Shown: positions 8,790-17,351 of the stretch, piece by piece | How positions within the stretch are numbered: the first letter of the stretch is position 1 | Layout of the letters: each line of letters opens with the position of its first letter | From: Lysobacter sp. Root690 | GTDB lineage: Bacteria > Pseudomonadota > Gammaproteobacteria > Xanthomonadales > Xanthomonadaceae | Direction: 5' to 3' | Assembly (NCBI RefSeq): GCF_001427785.1 | Contig: NZ_LMHM01000013.1 | Location: 744,301 to 808,300, forward strand | Length of the DNA stretch: 64,000 bases | Position numbers and translations under genes: made by a program | The notes under the pieces: model-generated | What the model saw: the letters and a program-made list of their open reading frames with translations, nothing else | What the model was told of the DNA's origin: nothing | Database searches by the model: none

Positions 8790-9350
8790 TCACATTTTCT
8801 CACCGGGGAGGCGCCGGGCCTGCTTCACCCAGGCGATGAACTGGGCTTCGTCGATCGGCTCGTCTTCGCGCACGTTGAGGTAGCGCGTGTGCGGCGTCCG
8901 GGATTCGCCCGGCGGCACGGGGTCGAGCGAAGCGCCGCGAAAAAAGGCGACTTTCACGTAGTGGTTGAAGGTATGCATGCTGAGGAACCAGCCTTCGCCT
9001 TCGATGCCGTACAGCGGCGAGTTCCACTTGACCGCCTTGTAGACCTCGGGAACGGCCCGTTCGACCAAGGTATCGATCTGGCGGCCGATGGCGCTTTTCC
9101 AGCCGGGCATCGCCGCGATGTAGGCCTGCACGGGGGCGTCGCCGTAGGCTTTTGCTATCTGCGGATTGCCGCCGGACAGCAGGCGCGGCGTGGCGGTGTT
9201 GGCGGGTTGCGGTTTCGCTGCCGTCTTGCGCGGTTTGGGCGTCGTGGCGGCGGTTTTCTTCGCGACTTTCTTGCTGGCTTTCTTCGCGGCTTTTTTTGCG
9301 GCGGGCTTGCTTGCGGTCTTCGCTGGCGGTTTCGATGTCTTGCCGGGCAT
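8790..9350 (-). CDS. DUF1801 domain protein with lysine/alanine-rich N-terminal tail
   Basis: 186 residues. The first 55 are a basic, proline/alanine-rich tail (KTASKPAAKKAAKKASKK). The remainder is the DUF1801 fold (YGDAPVQAYIAAMPGWKSAI, VKWNSPLYGIEGEGWFLSMH, VKVAFFRGASLDPVPPGES). It lies directly upstream of the other DUF1801 gene in the same direction with 84 bases between. The two look like old duplicates in which the basic tail sits at opposite ends. No start alternative is better supported than ATG 9350. Confidence 0.75.
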   Translation of the reverse strand: MPGKTSKPPAKTASKPAAKKAAKKASKKVAKKTAATTPKPRKTAAKPQPANTATPRLLSGGNPQIAKAYGDAPVQAYIAAMPGWKSAIGRQIDTLVERAVPEVYKAVKWNSPLYGIEGEGWFLSMHTFNHYVKVAFFRGASLDPVPPGESRTPHTRYLNVREDEPIDEAQFIAWVKQARRLPGEKM

Positions 9351-9450
9351 GGTGTGTGCTCCAACGGACAGGTCCCTGTGCGGGCGATGATACCGATTTG
9401 GTCGGTGAATGCGCCGCGGGATGCGGATGGCGCGGTGGGCGGGGTTGCGA

Positions 9451-9475
9451 TGTCGCGGCTTGCGCCGCTCCTACA
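9451..9475 (-). repeat. Dispersed repeat, tgtaggagcggc family
   Basis: The sequence tgtcgcggcttgcgccgctc plus ctaca is the inverted form of the element found three times at 24724-24922. It lies 61 bases upstream of the secreted protein gene at 9537. Function unknown; this family is common between genes in Xanthomonadaceae. Confidence 0.7.
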
Positions 9476-9536
9476 GGGGGCTGTACGGGATCGTCGCAAT
9501 CGGGATACTTGTCGCCGGGCTCAGGGAGAGGCAGGC

Positions 9537-9983
9537 ATGAAGTACGTTCTGGCATGGCTGGTGATGGGGTTCGCGACGGCGGCGTCGGCGACGTCGGTTC
9601 CGCAGATGCCGCTCGAGGACATGGTTCGCCTGGCCGATCACGTGGTGGTCGCCAACGTGACTCGCGTCGATATGGTCGATAGGCGCGGGCGCGCGGTGAC
9701 CGATCCGCAGGCGCGTACCGGTCCGGGTTTGAAGAATCAGATCCGGTTCCATCTGCGGGTCAAGCAAGTGCTGTTTTCGCGGGCCGGCGCGGTGCCGCCG
9801 ACGTTGACGGTGCCGCTGTGGACGATGTGGCATTACCAACTGGGCGATATGCAGGAGGTCGTGAGCGAGGAGGACAGCGTTTTCCTGCTCAAGGGCGACG
9901 GTTACGAACCCGCGTATCGCAACGGGTTCCAGCGTTCGCTGGACGAAAGGGAACAGATCGAGCAGTTGCTGGCGCCTCGATAA
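9537..9983 (+). CDS. Secreted hypothetical protein
   Basis: 148 residues; ATG 9537 follows GGGAGAGGCAGG, a good ribosome site. The signal peptide is LAWLVMGFATAASATS with cleavage after ASA. The mature protein has beta-strand character (ADHVVVANVTRVDMVD, FHLRVKQVLFS, LTVPLWTMWHY). This resembles small periplasmic proteins of unknown role in which a conserved 'vvvanV' strand leads. No catalytic residues seen. It ends 43 bases before the next gene. Confidence 0.6.
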   Translation: MKYVLAWLVMGFATAASATSVPQMPLEDMVRLADHVVVANVTRVDMVDRRGRAVTDPQARTGPGLKNQIRFHLRVKQVLFSRAGAVPPTLTVPLWTMWHYQLGDMQEVVSEEDSVFLLKGDGYEPAYRNGFQRSLDEREQIEQLLAPR

Positions 9984-10026
9984 GAATCGATGCGGGTCTG
10001 CGCCCGCTTACGGAACAAGCGCGATC

Positions 10027-11067
10027 ATGAGTGTGTACTGGAAGGACATCGAAACCGATGCGGGCCGTTGGTTCGGTCTGGCGCTGGAATGCCGCGAGGA
10101 CGACGGCGGTCATCGCAAGCCGGCGTTGCGTCTGGAGAGCGGTCACAACGCCCGCATTCGTCTGGTGCAGGATCGGGCGGGCGGCGGCGAGCCGGTGACG
10201 CGCTTGTGGGCCACGCCGCTCGGCAATTATTACGGGGTTCTTTTGTTGCGCAGCGATGCGCCAGTGGAGCCGCCGGTACCTGCCTCGGCGCTGGATTCGG
10301 CGGTCGTCGAACGGCATGCGGCATTGCCGGAGCCGCAGCGGCTGGCGAGTTGGAGCCGCGTGTTCACGCAGGCGCTGAGCGACGGGCCCGCTTCGTTTCT
10401 GCATGCGGGCATGTGGATGTTCATCGGAGTGCGTCCGCGCGCGGACACCTGGAAGTTCGAGGCCGGAAAGCTGCGTCTGAATCATTGGAACTGGCCGGTC
10501 AACGGCGTGCGCGACGCATTGCGCGACGATCCGGTGCTGTTCATCGATTGGGGCGGTCAATATCCCATCGATCAGGTGTTGAACCTGCGCGCGCCGTCGT
10601 CGTCCGACGACGGCCGGGTCAAATGGTGGCGCAAGAAGGCTCGCGAAGGCGCGCTGCCACCGATTGTGTTGTGGCGGCTCGACTGTCTGCAGGCGTATGT
10701 GATCGTCGATGGTCATGATCGTCTGCAGGCGGCGTTGCTGGAAGATCGCCCGCCCGATTTCCTGGTGGCGTGTTCCGCCTACGAGCACCCGGTCGAGCGC
10801 GATCCGGTGTCCCAGCAGGCGATGATGGCGTCGCTGCAACGGCATGCGAGCGAGGTGGCCGCCAATATGCCCGGCCGCAAGGCCATTGCGACCGACTCGC
10901 TTAACTCCACGCTGATCTCCGCGTTCGACGACCGGCCCATCGTGATGCCGCGGACCTATGCCTGGGCGAGCCGGCGGCCCGAGTCGGAATGGCTGGCCGA
11001 GGTCGAAGCGCGGCTTGCGGCACTGGGGCGCAGCGAATTGTTTTGGGAGTTCGAAGCGCGCCGCTGA
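10027..11067 (+). CDS. Hypothetical protein with a ParB/Srx-like segment
   Basis: 346 residues, cytoplasmic. The region about 185-245 (DQVLNLRAPS, then PPIVLWRLDCLQAYVIVDGH and DRLQAALLED) matches the ParB/sulfiredoxin pattern of an 'x-P-I-x-V ... v-DGH-R-l-A-A' core. The ParB GxxR box is replaced by GHDR. The N-terminal third has a beta-strand-rich WFGLALECRED section. ParB-like domains in single genes can be CTP-binding, nuclease or regulatory; none can be chosen here. A strong GC hairpin follows the stop. Confidence 0.6.
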   Translation: MSVYWKDIETDAGRWFGLALECREDDGGHRKPALRLESGHNARIRLVQDRAGGGEPVTRLWATPLGNYYGVLLLRSDAPVEPPVPASALDSAVVERHAALPEPQRLASWSRVFTQALSDGPASFLHAGMWMFIGVRPRADTWKFEAGKLRLNHWNWPVNGVRDALRDDPVLFIDWGGQYPIDQVLNLRAPSSSDDGRVKWWRKKAREGALPPIVLWRLDCLQAYVIVDGHDRLQAALLEDRPPDFLVACSAYEHPVERDPVSQQAMMASLQRHASEVAANMPGRKAIATDSLNSTLISAFDDRPIVMPRTYAWASRRPESEWLAEVEARLAALGRSELFWEFEARR

Positions 11068-11109
11068 GCGGTTGCTGTCGGCGTTGCGCCGGCCGAGTGA
11101 AGCGCACAG

Positions 11110-11141
11110 CCGACGGTGCGCGTTCTCGCGCGCACCGTCGG
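11110..11141 (+). terminator. GC-rich hairpin downstream of the ParB-like gene
   Basis: Thirteen base pairs (ccgacggtgcgcg with cgcgcaccgtcgg) around a short loop. No T-run follows, so it is a weak or Rho-assisted terminator at best, 43 bases after the stop at 11067. Confidence 0.5.
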
Positions 11142-11250
11142 TCCAAGCCAAGCACGCAATCGTTCCTGCTGGCCCGCGTACCCGGACAGCATCCATGCAT
11201 GCCGCGCTAACGCCGCACTCGCCGATCGCATCGCATCGCGCGGCATCGCA

Positions 11251-11877
11251 TCAGAATGCGATCCACGGCCTCGCCGCGCTGCCCGCGGCTTCATTACCGG
11301 GAACGCAGTAGTGGGTGATGTAGGCCATCGGAATCACGGTGAGGAAGGCCGCTTCCACGCCCGGATCGACCGGGCCGCCGGAAATTCCGAACAGGTTCGA
11401 GGTGGCCAGGGTGGCGCCGTCGAAGAACACATTGGCCTTGGTCGCCGAGGCCAGTTGAGTGTCGGCGTTGACCGGCGTCACCGCGCCCTGGCCCAGGGCC
11501 TGGACGTTGAGGTTGAACGTCATCTGATAGATATAGCCGGTCGAATAACCGCCCGCGTCGATGGTGGTGTCGGTCGACAGGTGGATGGTGCGGCGGGTCT
11601 TTTCGGACTTGATGTCGCGCAGCACGTCGATGAGGCTGACGTTCGGCGTGGCCAACAGCGCCTGCAGGCCGGTCTGGTCGGCCGGTGGCGGCAGCGCGGG
11701 GACCGGTCCGCGCGGCGGCAGGCAGCGGTTGATGACTTCGCGTCCGGTCGCCAGCGGCGTGACCACCCACGGTTGAAAGCCACCGGCGCCGCGAATGCTG
11801 TTGGCCGCGGTGGGGGCCTGGGTGGGGTCGAGCGGATCCGGTGGCCGCGAATCGCCGCGGTACAAAGTGATGGGCAT
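11251..11877 (-). CDS. Putative ADP-ribosyltransferase toxin (cholera-toxin-A/pierisin-like)
   Basis: 208 residues; ATG 11877 has AGGAG upstream. The N-terminus LYRGDSRPPD (residues 5-14) is nearly the LYRADSRPPD start of cholera and heat-labile toxin A chains, with R7 the NAD-binding arginine. HLSTDTT at 99-105 takes the place of the STS strand. GYSTGYIYQMTF (110-121) matches the following strand. GVEAAFLTVIPMAYI (173-187) aligns with the toxin ExE segment, E175 being the catalytic glutamate; the first E of ExE is G here. There is no signal peptide and no B subunit. It could be an effector delivered by a contact-dependent system or an internal enzyme. No adjacent immunity gene is obvious. 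Confidence 0.62.
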   Translation of the reverse strand: MPITLYRGDSRPPDPLDPTQAPTAANSIRGAGGFQPWVVTPLATGREVINRCLPPRGPVPALPPPADQTGLQALLATPNVSLIDVLRDIKSEKTRRTIHLSTDTTIDAGGYSTGYIYQMTFNLNVQALGQGAVTPVNADTQLASATKANVFFDGATLATSNLFGISGGPVDPGVEAAFLTVIPMAYITHYCVPGNEAAGSAARPWIAF

Positions 11878-12330
11878 GCTGGAACTCCTGATGGCTGCGG
11901 TGCCCCGCAATGCGCGGGGCTTGGGTGCGGATGCGCAACGAGTCGTTGCGAGCGGCTTGGACGAAGCGTGTGCGCGGCCACGGCGTCGCCGATCGCGTCG
12001 ATCGCACGCGCATTCGTGTCATGCACGACAGTTCAAACGTCGCGATCGCGACGTCGTGAAGTGGGTTGAACGAACTGGGCTCGCTGTCGGAGGATCGCGT
12101 TCAATCGCGTTCGATGAGGGCCGGCGCCGACCGCCGGACTCACGACCGCAGGCGCAACTACGCGCCGAAGGTTTTCGCGTCGTCTGGGCGCAATACCGCT
12201 ATAGATGATCGGCGCCGCATGCGCATCGGTGAATGCGATGGTCGGTCATGTCGGCGCAGGCGAGGATCGCGTCCTTGCCGATGACCGATGCTGAGGCATC
12301 AGCCTATGGCGCGATCGCCGCCCAGCGCGA
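11878..12330. other. Intergenic region without a recognisable gene
   Basis: About 450 bases between the ADP-ribosyltransferase gene and the GGDEF/EAL gene. Frames here have no good start or codon use. It must carry the promoter of the toxin-like gene on the minus strand; I see no clear operator. Confidence 0.4.
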
Positions 12331-14892
12331 TCAGAGCAGCTTCTGCGCCCGGCAGTAATCGCGCAGGTCGTCCGGCGCCAGCCCCGGCGCGAACAGGAAG
12401 CCCTGGCCGATCAGCACGCCGAGTTCGCGCAGGAACGCGCGCTGGCGTTCGGTTTCCACGCCCTCGGCGACCATGCCCAGGCCCAGGCTGCGGGCGATGC
12501 CGGTGACGGCCTGGCAGACCGCGACGTCGGACTGGTTGTCGGGCACGCCCTGCACGAACAACTGGCTGAGCTTGAGCCCGTGGATCGGCAAACGGCGCAG
12601 ATAATTCAGGGCGCTGTAGCCTTCGCCGAAATCGTCGATCGACAGGTTGACCCCGAGTTCGCGCAAGCGGGTAAAGGTGCGCACGGTGTCGGGCGCGTCC
12701 TCGATCAAGACCCGCTCGGTGAATTCCAGTTCCAGCGCGCTGCCGGGCAGGCCGTATTCGGCCAATGCGGCGCCGACGTTGTTGGCCAGGTCGTCGCCGA
12801 GGAACTGGCGGTAGGACACGTTGACCGCGACGCGCTCGATATGCAGGCCTTCGTCGCGCCACGCGCGCAACTGCCGGCAGGCTTCGTGCAGGACCCAGCC
12901 GCCGATGCCGACGATGTCGCCAGTGGTTTCGGCATGGTCGATGAAACGGTCCGGGCGCATTTCGCCGAGCGAGCGGTTGCGCCAGCGGATCAGCGCTTCG
13001 ATCGCCACCACCCGGCCGTCGCTGAGATCGACCTGCGGTTGATAGACCAGATGGAATTCGTCGTTGTGGACCGCGCGGCGCAGATGGGTTTCCAGTTGCA
13101 GGCGGTGCAGTTGCTGTTCGGCCAGTTCCGGGGTGAACGCCTGCCAGCTGTTGCGGCCGCGGCGCTTGCTGTCGTACATCGCGACGTCGGCGCTCTGGAT
13201 CAGCTGCTGCGCGGTGCGGCCGTCGAGCGGCGCCTGGGCGATGCCGATGCTGGCGGTGATGCTGAATTCCTCGCCGTCGACGCGGAAGCTGTCGCCGAAG
13301 ATCTCCAGGATCGCGTCGGCGAGGCGTTCGCCGCGCAGCGGATCGTCGTCGAGCGAGCACACCAGCAGGAATTCGTCGCCGCCGAAACGCGCGATCAGCG
13401 CCTGATCGCCGGCGGCCAGGCGGATGCGGCGCGCGGCCGAGGCCAGCAGGCGGTCGCCGGCGGCGTGGCCGAGCACGTCGTTGACCACCTTGAAGCGGTC
13501 CAGGTCGATGTACAGCACCGCCAGCGGCGAGTGCGGGTAGATGTCCAGGCGGCGTTCGAGTTCGGCCTGGACCGCGTCGCGGTTGAGCAGGCCGGTGAGC
13601 GGATCGCTGCGCGCCTGGATGCGCAGTTGTTCTTCTTCGTGCTTGCGTTCGGTGATGTCCTGCAGGGTGCCGGTGAGCACCTGCCGGACCGGATCGGCGG
13701 CGCTGGCGTCGCCGATCGCGCGGACCCAGAAACCGCCGCCGTCGGACCGCGTGCCCTGCAGTTCCATGTCGATGCCGCGGCCGCCGGCGAGGGTGCGTTC
13801 GAGCGCGTTGCGCAGGCGGTGGCGATCGAGCGGCAGCAGGCATTCGAGCAGGTCGTCGATCTGCTCCGGCTCGGCCTCGCGGCCGATGATCCGCGCGGCT
13901 TCGAAGGTCAGGTACAGGCGATCGCGGCCGGCGTCCCATTCCCAGCCGCCGATGTGGGCCAGGGCCTGGGCGCGGTCGAACAGGGCGCTGTCGCGCTTGA
14001 GCGCGGTAACGTTGGAGAACAGCGCGAACACCTGATGCGGACGGTCGCCGCCGGGCGGGAACTGCGGCACCGCGGTGACCGCGAGCCAGATCAATTCGCG
14101 ACGTTCGCGGTGATACAGCCCCAGCACGGTGCTGTCGACCACGCGGCCGGTGGCCAGCGCGATCTGCGAGGGGTATTGGTCGGTGGCCAGTTCGTGGCCG
14201 CGTTCGTCGACCAGCAGCCAGTCGCCCGAGCTGAGTTCGTCGGCGATGCTCATGCCGCTGTGCAGCGACAGCAGGCGCATCGCCGCGCTGTTGGCGTAGA
14301 TGATCCGCAGCGAGTGGTCCTGCACGATCACGCCGCGATCGATCGACTCGACCAGTTCGCGGAAACGCAGTTCGGTGTCGGCGCGGCTGCTGAGGTCGCG
14401 CGCGACCGCGATGATCCGGCGCTGGCCCTCGTGCTCGAAGCCGGCCGAATGCACTTCGACCGGGAAGCGGGTGCCGTCGCCGCGCTTGTTGGTGACCTCG
14501 ATGATGTAGCTCTCGCCACGGTTCAAGGTTTCCCACACCGGCGCCAGGTGTTCGCGCGGCAGTTCGGGATTGAGCACGTGGATCGGCTGACCGACGATTT
14601 CCTCGCGTATGCGCCGATGCGCGCGGGTGCCTTCGCGATTGATCTCGATCACCGTGCCGACTTCGTCGAGCACGGTGACCAGGTCGGGAATCGCGTCGAA
14701 GGCGGCGCGGTACAGCGAGCCGTCGCTGCGGCGCAGCGCGTCGATCGCCTCCGACAAAGTCGCGCGCAGGCTGTCGCTCAGATCGGGTTCGTCGAGTGCG
14801 CGTCGCAGCGCGTCGATGGTGGCGTCCGTCGTGTCCGTCGCCGCCGCAGGGGCGGGCGGGATCGGGCGATCGGCGGGCGCGTCGGCGTTCAC
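12331..14892 (-). CDS. PAS-GGDEF-EAL cyclic-di-GMP enzyme
   Basis: 853 residues, soluble. Two to three PAS domains occupy about residues 45-420 (YRAAFDAIPDLVTVLDEVG; FRELVESIDRGVIVQDHSLR; then a PAS/PAC ending TLQDITERK). A GGDEF domain follows with an intact RFGGDEF signature, then an EAL domain with IEALIRW, ELEFTERV, SIDDFGEGYSALN and AEGVET. The usual KIDR motif is changed to LKLSQ, but the metal-binding E, N, E, DD, K and E positions remain, so both synthesis and breakdown of c-di-GMP are possible. The GTG start overlaps the stop of the HMG-CoA lyase gene in a GTGA arrangement, so translation is probably coupled. Confidence 0.9.
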   Translation of the reverse strand: MNADAPADRPIPPAPAAATDTTDATIDALRRALDEPDLSDSLRATLSEAIDALRRSDGSLYRAAFDAIPDLVTVLDEVGTVIEINREGTRAHRRIREEIVGQPIHVLNPELPREHLAPVWETLNRGESYIIEVTNKRGDGTRFPVEVHSAGFEHEGQRRIIAVARDLSSRADTELRFRELVESIDRGVIVQDHSLRIIYANSAAMRLLSLHSGMSIADELSSGDWLLVDERGHELATDQYPSQIALATGRVVDSTVLGLYHRERRELIWLAVTAVPQFPPGGDRPHQVFALFSNVTALKRDSALFDRAQALAHIGGWEWDAGRDRLYLTFEAARIIGREAEPEQIDDLLECLLPLDRHRLRNALERTLAGGRGIDMELQGTRSDGGGFWVRAIGDASAADPVRQVLTGTLQDITERKHEEEQLRIQARSDPLTGLLNRDAVQAELERRLDIYPHSPLAVLYIDLDRFKVVNDVLGHAAGDRLLASAARRIRLAAGDQALIARFGGDEFLLVCSLDDDPLRGERLADAILEIFGDSFRVDGEEFSITASIGIAQAPLDGRTAQQLIQSADVAMYDSKRRGRNSWQAFTPELAEQQLHRLQLETHLRRAVHNDEFHLVYQPQVDLSDGRVVAIEALIRWRNRSLGEMRPDRFIDHAETTGDIVGIGGWVLHEACRQLRAWRDEGLHIERVAVNVSYRQFLGDDLANNVGAALAEYGLPGSALELEFTERVLIEDAPDTVRTFTRLRELGVNLSIDDFGEGYSALNYLRRLPIHGLKLSQLFVQGVPDNQSDVAVCQAVTGIARSLGLGMVAEGVETERQRAFLRELGVLIGQGFLFAPGLAPDDLRDYCRAQKLL

Positions 14893-15788
14893 GCGGCCGC
14901 CAGCGCCTTGCCGACCTTGCTGCCGGTCTCGCGTCCGAGCAGGCCGGCGAGCCAGCGGCCGGTGTCGGCCAGTGCGTTCAAGTCCACGCCGGTCTCGATG
15001 CCCAGGCCGTGCAGCATGTACACCACGTCCTCGCTGGCGACGTTGCCGCTGGCGCCCTTGGCGTAGGGACAGCCGCCGGTGCCGGACACGGCCGAATCGA
15101 CCACCGCCACGCCTTCTTCCAGGCAGGCGAGGATGTTCGACAGCGCCTGGCCGTAGGTGTCGTGGAAATGCACCGCCAGCGCCGCGACCGGCACTTCTGA
15201 GGCGACCGCCTTGAACATCGCGCGCGCCTTGCCCGGCGTGCCCACGCCGATGGTGTCGCCGAGCGACACCTCGTAGCAGCCCATCGCGTGCAGCGCCTTG
15301 GCCACCCGCACCACGTCGCTGACCGGCACTTCGCCCTGGTAAGGACAGCCCAGCACGGTGGAGACATAACCGCGCACCGCCACGCCGTCGGCCTTGGCAC
15401 GTGCCATGACCGGTGCGAACCGCGCCAATGATTCGTCGATGCTGGCGTTGATGTTGGTGCGGTTGAACGCTTCGGACGCCGCGGTGAACACCGCGATCTC
15501 TTCGACCCCGACCGCGCGCGCTCGCTCGTAGCCTTGTTCGTTGGGCACCAGCACCGGGTAATGCACGCCGGGCCGGCGCGCGATGCCGGCGAAGACTTCG
15601 GCCGCATCCGCCAGTTGCGGCACCCACTTGGGGCTGACGAAACTCGTCGCCTCGATGCTGCGCAGCCCGGTCGCCGACAGACGGTCGATCAACGCGATCT
15701 TGTCGGCGGTGGCGATCTGCGATTTCTCGTTCTGCAGTCCGTCGCGCGGACCGACTTCGACGATGCGTACGGAAGCGGGTTGGGTCAT
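14889..15788 (-). CDS. Hydroxymethylglutaryl-CoA lyase
   Basis: 299 residues, full length. It splits HMG-CoA to acetoacetate and acetyl-CoA, the last step of leucine breakdown. Hallmarks are VEVGPRDGLQNE at the N-terminus (R and D of the active site), SFVSPKWVPQ, VSLGDTIGVGTP, VHFHDTYGQ (metal histidines) and the signature VSGTGGCPYAKGASGNV with its catalytic cysteine. The ATG overlaps the TGA of the lipoprotein gene upstream, and its own TGA overlaps the GTG of the c-di-GMP gene. Orthologs are called liuE or mvaB. Confidence 0.95.
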   Translation of the reverse strand: MTQPASVRIVEVGPRDGLQNEKSQIATADKIALIDRLSATGLRSIEATSFVSPKWVPQLADAAEVFAGIARRPGVHYPVLVPNEQGYERARAVGVEEIAVFTAASEAFNRTNINASIDESLARFAPVMARAKADGVAVRGYVSTVLGCPYQGEVPVSDVVRVAKALHAMGCYEVSLGDTIGVGTPGKARAMFKAVASEVPVAALAVHFHDTYGQALSNILACLEEGVAVVDSAVSGTGGCPYAKGASGNVASEDVVYMLHGLGIETGVDLNALADTGRWLAGLLGRETGSKVGKALAAA

Positions 15789-16525
15789 CTGGAATCCTTG
15801 CTTTCAGAGGCAGCGCTTGCAGGAGCTGTGCTTGCAGAGGCAGCGCGTTGCAGCACGATCGCCTCCTTCTCGGTGTCGTACAGCACCGCGCCGTGTTGGG
15901 TCAGCGCGGTGCGGATGTCCTGCGCCGATCCTTCGATCAGCGCGAATTTCTCGTCGAGTTTACGCCCGCTCAAGGTGCCGGCCGCTATCGCCTCCAACGC
16001 GCGTTGCGAGTCCGGAAGCCAGGCCCGGGCCCGGCCATCGTCGATACGGTACAGGATCAGGAACACCGAACCGGCCGGCGAGCCCTTGATCAACGCATCG
16101 CCGGGCGCACCGATCGCGCGCTGGGCGACGGACGGCGGCATGACGATGTAGCGGTCGCGGCCCAGGACGAAGCCGGTCAGGTCCAGCGCCATGGTCTGCT
16201 CGCCCATGTTCGGCCAGTCTTCGGTGTGGCAGCGCGCGTCGATGCGGATGGTCTTGGCGACGCCCTCGGCCTTGAGCTGCCAGGTGCCGGGCAGGTCGGG
16301 GTCGCAGGCAAGTTCGTCGACCGGGGCGCGTTCGAAGGCGACGCAGCCGCTCAGCGTGGCCAGCGCCACGGCGAGCGCGGCGCGCAGCAGGCGGGTGCGT
16401 GGCCGCCCAGGCCCGCGCGCGAGTCCAGCTGGGCCGCGGTAGCCCAAGCGAGGGCCGGACGCCGGAACGCGAGGATCGGCGAGGCCGGGGGCGGCGCTGG
16501 AGAGGCGGGGATCCGGCAGGGTCAT
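15785..16525 (-). CDS. Lipoprotein of the CDPxLxGxW group, copy 3
   Basis: 246 residues. A long arginine/proline-rich leader precedes the hydrophobic stretch and lipobox LATLSGC (about residue 61), so the real start may be further in. After the Cys comes ACDPDLPGTWQL, shared with the two genes upstream. The later part (RDRYIVMPPS, AGSVFLILYRIDDGRARAW, ALIEGSAQDIRTALTQHGAV) also matches the paralogs. No enzyme motif. It overlaps the HMG-CoA lyase gene by 4 bases, tying it to that operon. Confidence 0.7.
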   Translation of the reverse strand: MTLPDPRLSSAAPGLADPRVPASGPRLGYRGPAGLARGPGRPRTRLLRAALAVALATLSGCVAFERAPVDELACDPDLPGTWQLKAEGVAKTIRIDARCHTEDWPNMGEQTMALDLTGFVLGRDRYIVMPPSVAQRAIGAPGDALIKGSPAGSVFLILYRIDDGRARAWLPDSQRALEAIAAGTLSGRKLDEKFALIEGSAQDIRTALTQHGAVLYDTEKEAIVLQRAASASTAPASAASESKDSR

Positions 16526-16534
16526 GGCAGCCTC

Positions 16535-17206
16535 TCAGCGCGCAGCAGGGGATATACGTTTGAAACGATAAACCGTGTCGCCATCGGGCAGGGAGAAAAG
16601 CTGCGGATTGGCACGCAATAGCTGGCGAATCTGCTTGGCATCGCCGGTGAGCCAGTCCGGGCGATCGGCCTCGGCGACCGGGGTCTCGGCGTTGCGTTCT
16701 TGAACGATGCGCTTGAGCTGATCCGGATTGCCCACATCGACGCTCAGCGAGTCGGGGCCGGCTTGGTAGCGCAGCAGGCTGACCACGTTCGGGTAGTCCT
16801 TCGCGGCCTGGTTTCTGGCCGCTTCCGCCTCGCCCTTGCCGCCGGCCAGCAGCATCCAGACATCGGCGAAGTCCAGCCCCAGATAACGATGGCCGTCGGC
16901 TTTGTACACGCGCAACTCGATCTGGCGCGGTTCGAATTTCGCCGGCAGGTAGGCGCGGCACTGCGCATCGATGCGCAGGCGGCGTTCGTCGTCGACGGTG
17001 AAATCGGTGTCCTCGTCGGCGCGCGTGGACGAGCCGAGGATGCCTTCGCCCTTGACCAGCCCCCACTCGCCGACCAGGGCCGGATCGCAGGCCATCGCGG
17101 CCGACGGCGGATGTTCGACCATCAGGCAGCCGGACAGCGAGGCGGACAGGACGATGGCCGCGGCTAACGCGCGCAAACCGGCGATCGGGTGGAAGTGGGC
17201 AGGCAT
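16535..17206 (-). CDS. Lipoprotein of the CDPxLxGxW group, copy 2
   Basis: 223 residues; ATG 17206 gives a proper leader (GLRALAAAIVLSASLSGC). The mature N-terminus carries ACDPALVGEWGLV. Next come a beta-rich core (QIELRVYKADGHRYLGLDF) and a C-terminal element GDAKQIRQLLRANPQLFSLP similar to copies 1 and 3. Likely anchored on the periplasmic side of a membrane. It is 9 bases from copy 3 and 145 bases from copy 1. Function not known. Confidence 0.72.
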   Translation of the reverse strand: MPAHFHPIAGLRALAAAIVLSASLSGCLMVEHPPSAAMACDPALVGEWGLVKGEGILGSSTRADEDTDFTVDDERRLRIDAQCRAYLPAKFEPRQIELRVYKADGHRYLGLDFADVWMLLAGGKGEAEAARNQAAKDYPNVVSLLRYQAGPDSLSVDVGNPDQLKRIVQERNAETPVAEADRPDWLTGDAKQIRQLLRANPQLFSLPDGDTVYRFKRISPAAR

Positions 17207-17351
17207 TGGGGAAGTCTCCGTAAACAGATGGCGACTGGCGACATGCATTCAAGCCGTATCGCGGTCGTAAACAGGGGATGCGGCGTTGCGCGGATCGTTG
17301 CGATCGCGCCGACCGGTTGGGTGGGCGCGCTACGGATTCGCGTTCGCTGCG

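Noticed and set aside
12580..15066. An 828-codon open frame on the plus strand
   Set aside because: It lies antisense to the PAS-GGDEF-EAL and HMG-CoA lyase genes, whose motifs are intact on the minus strand. High GC content creates such long shadows.
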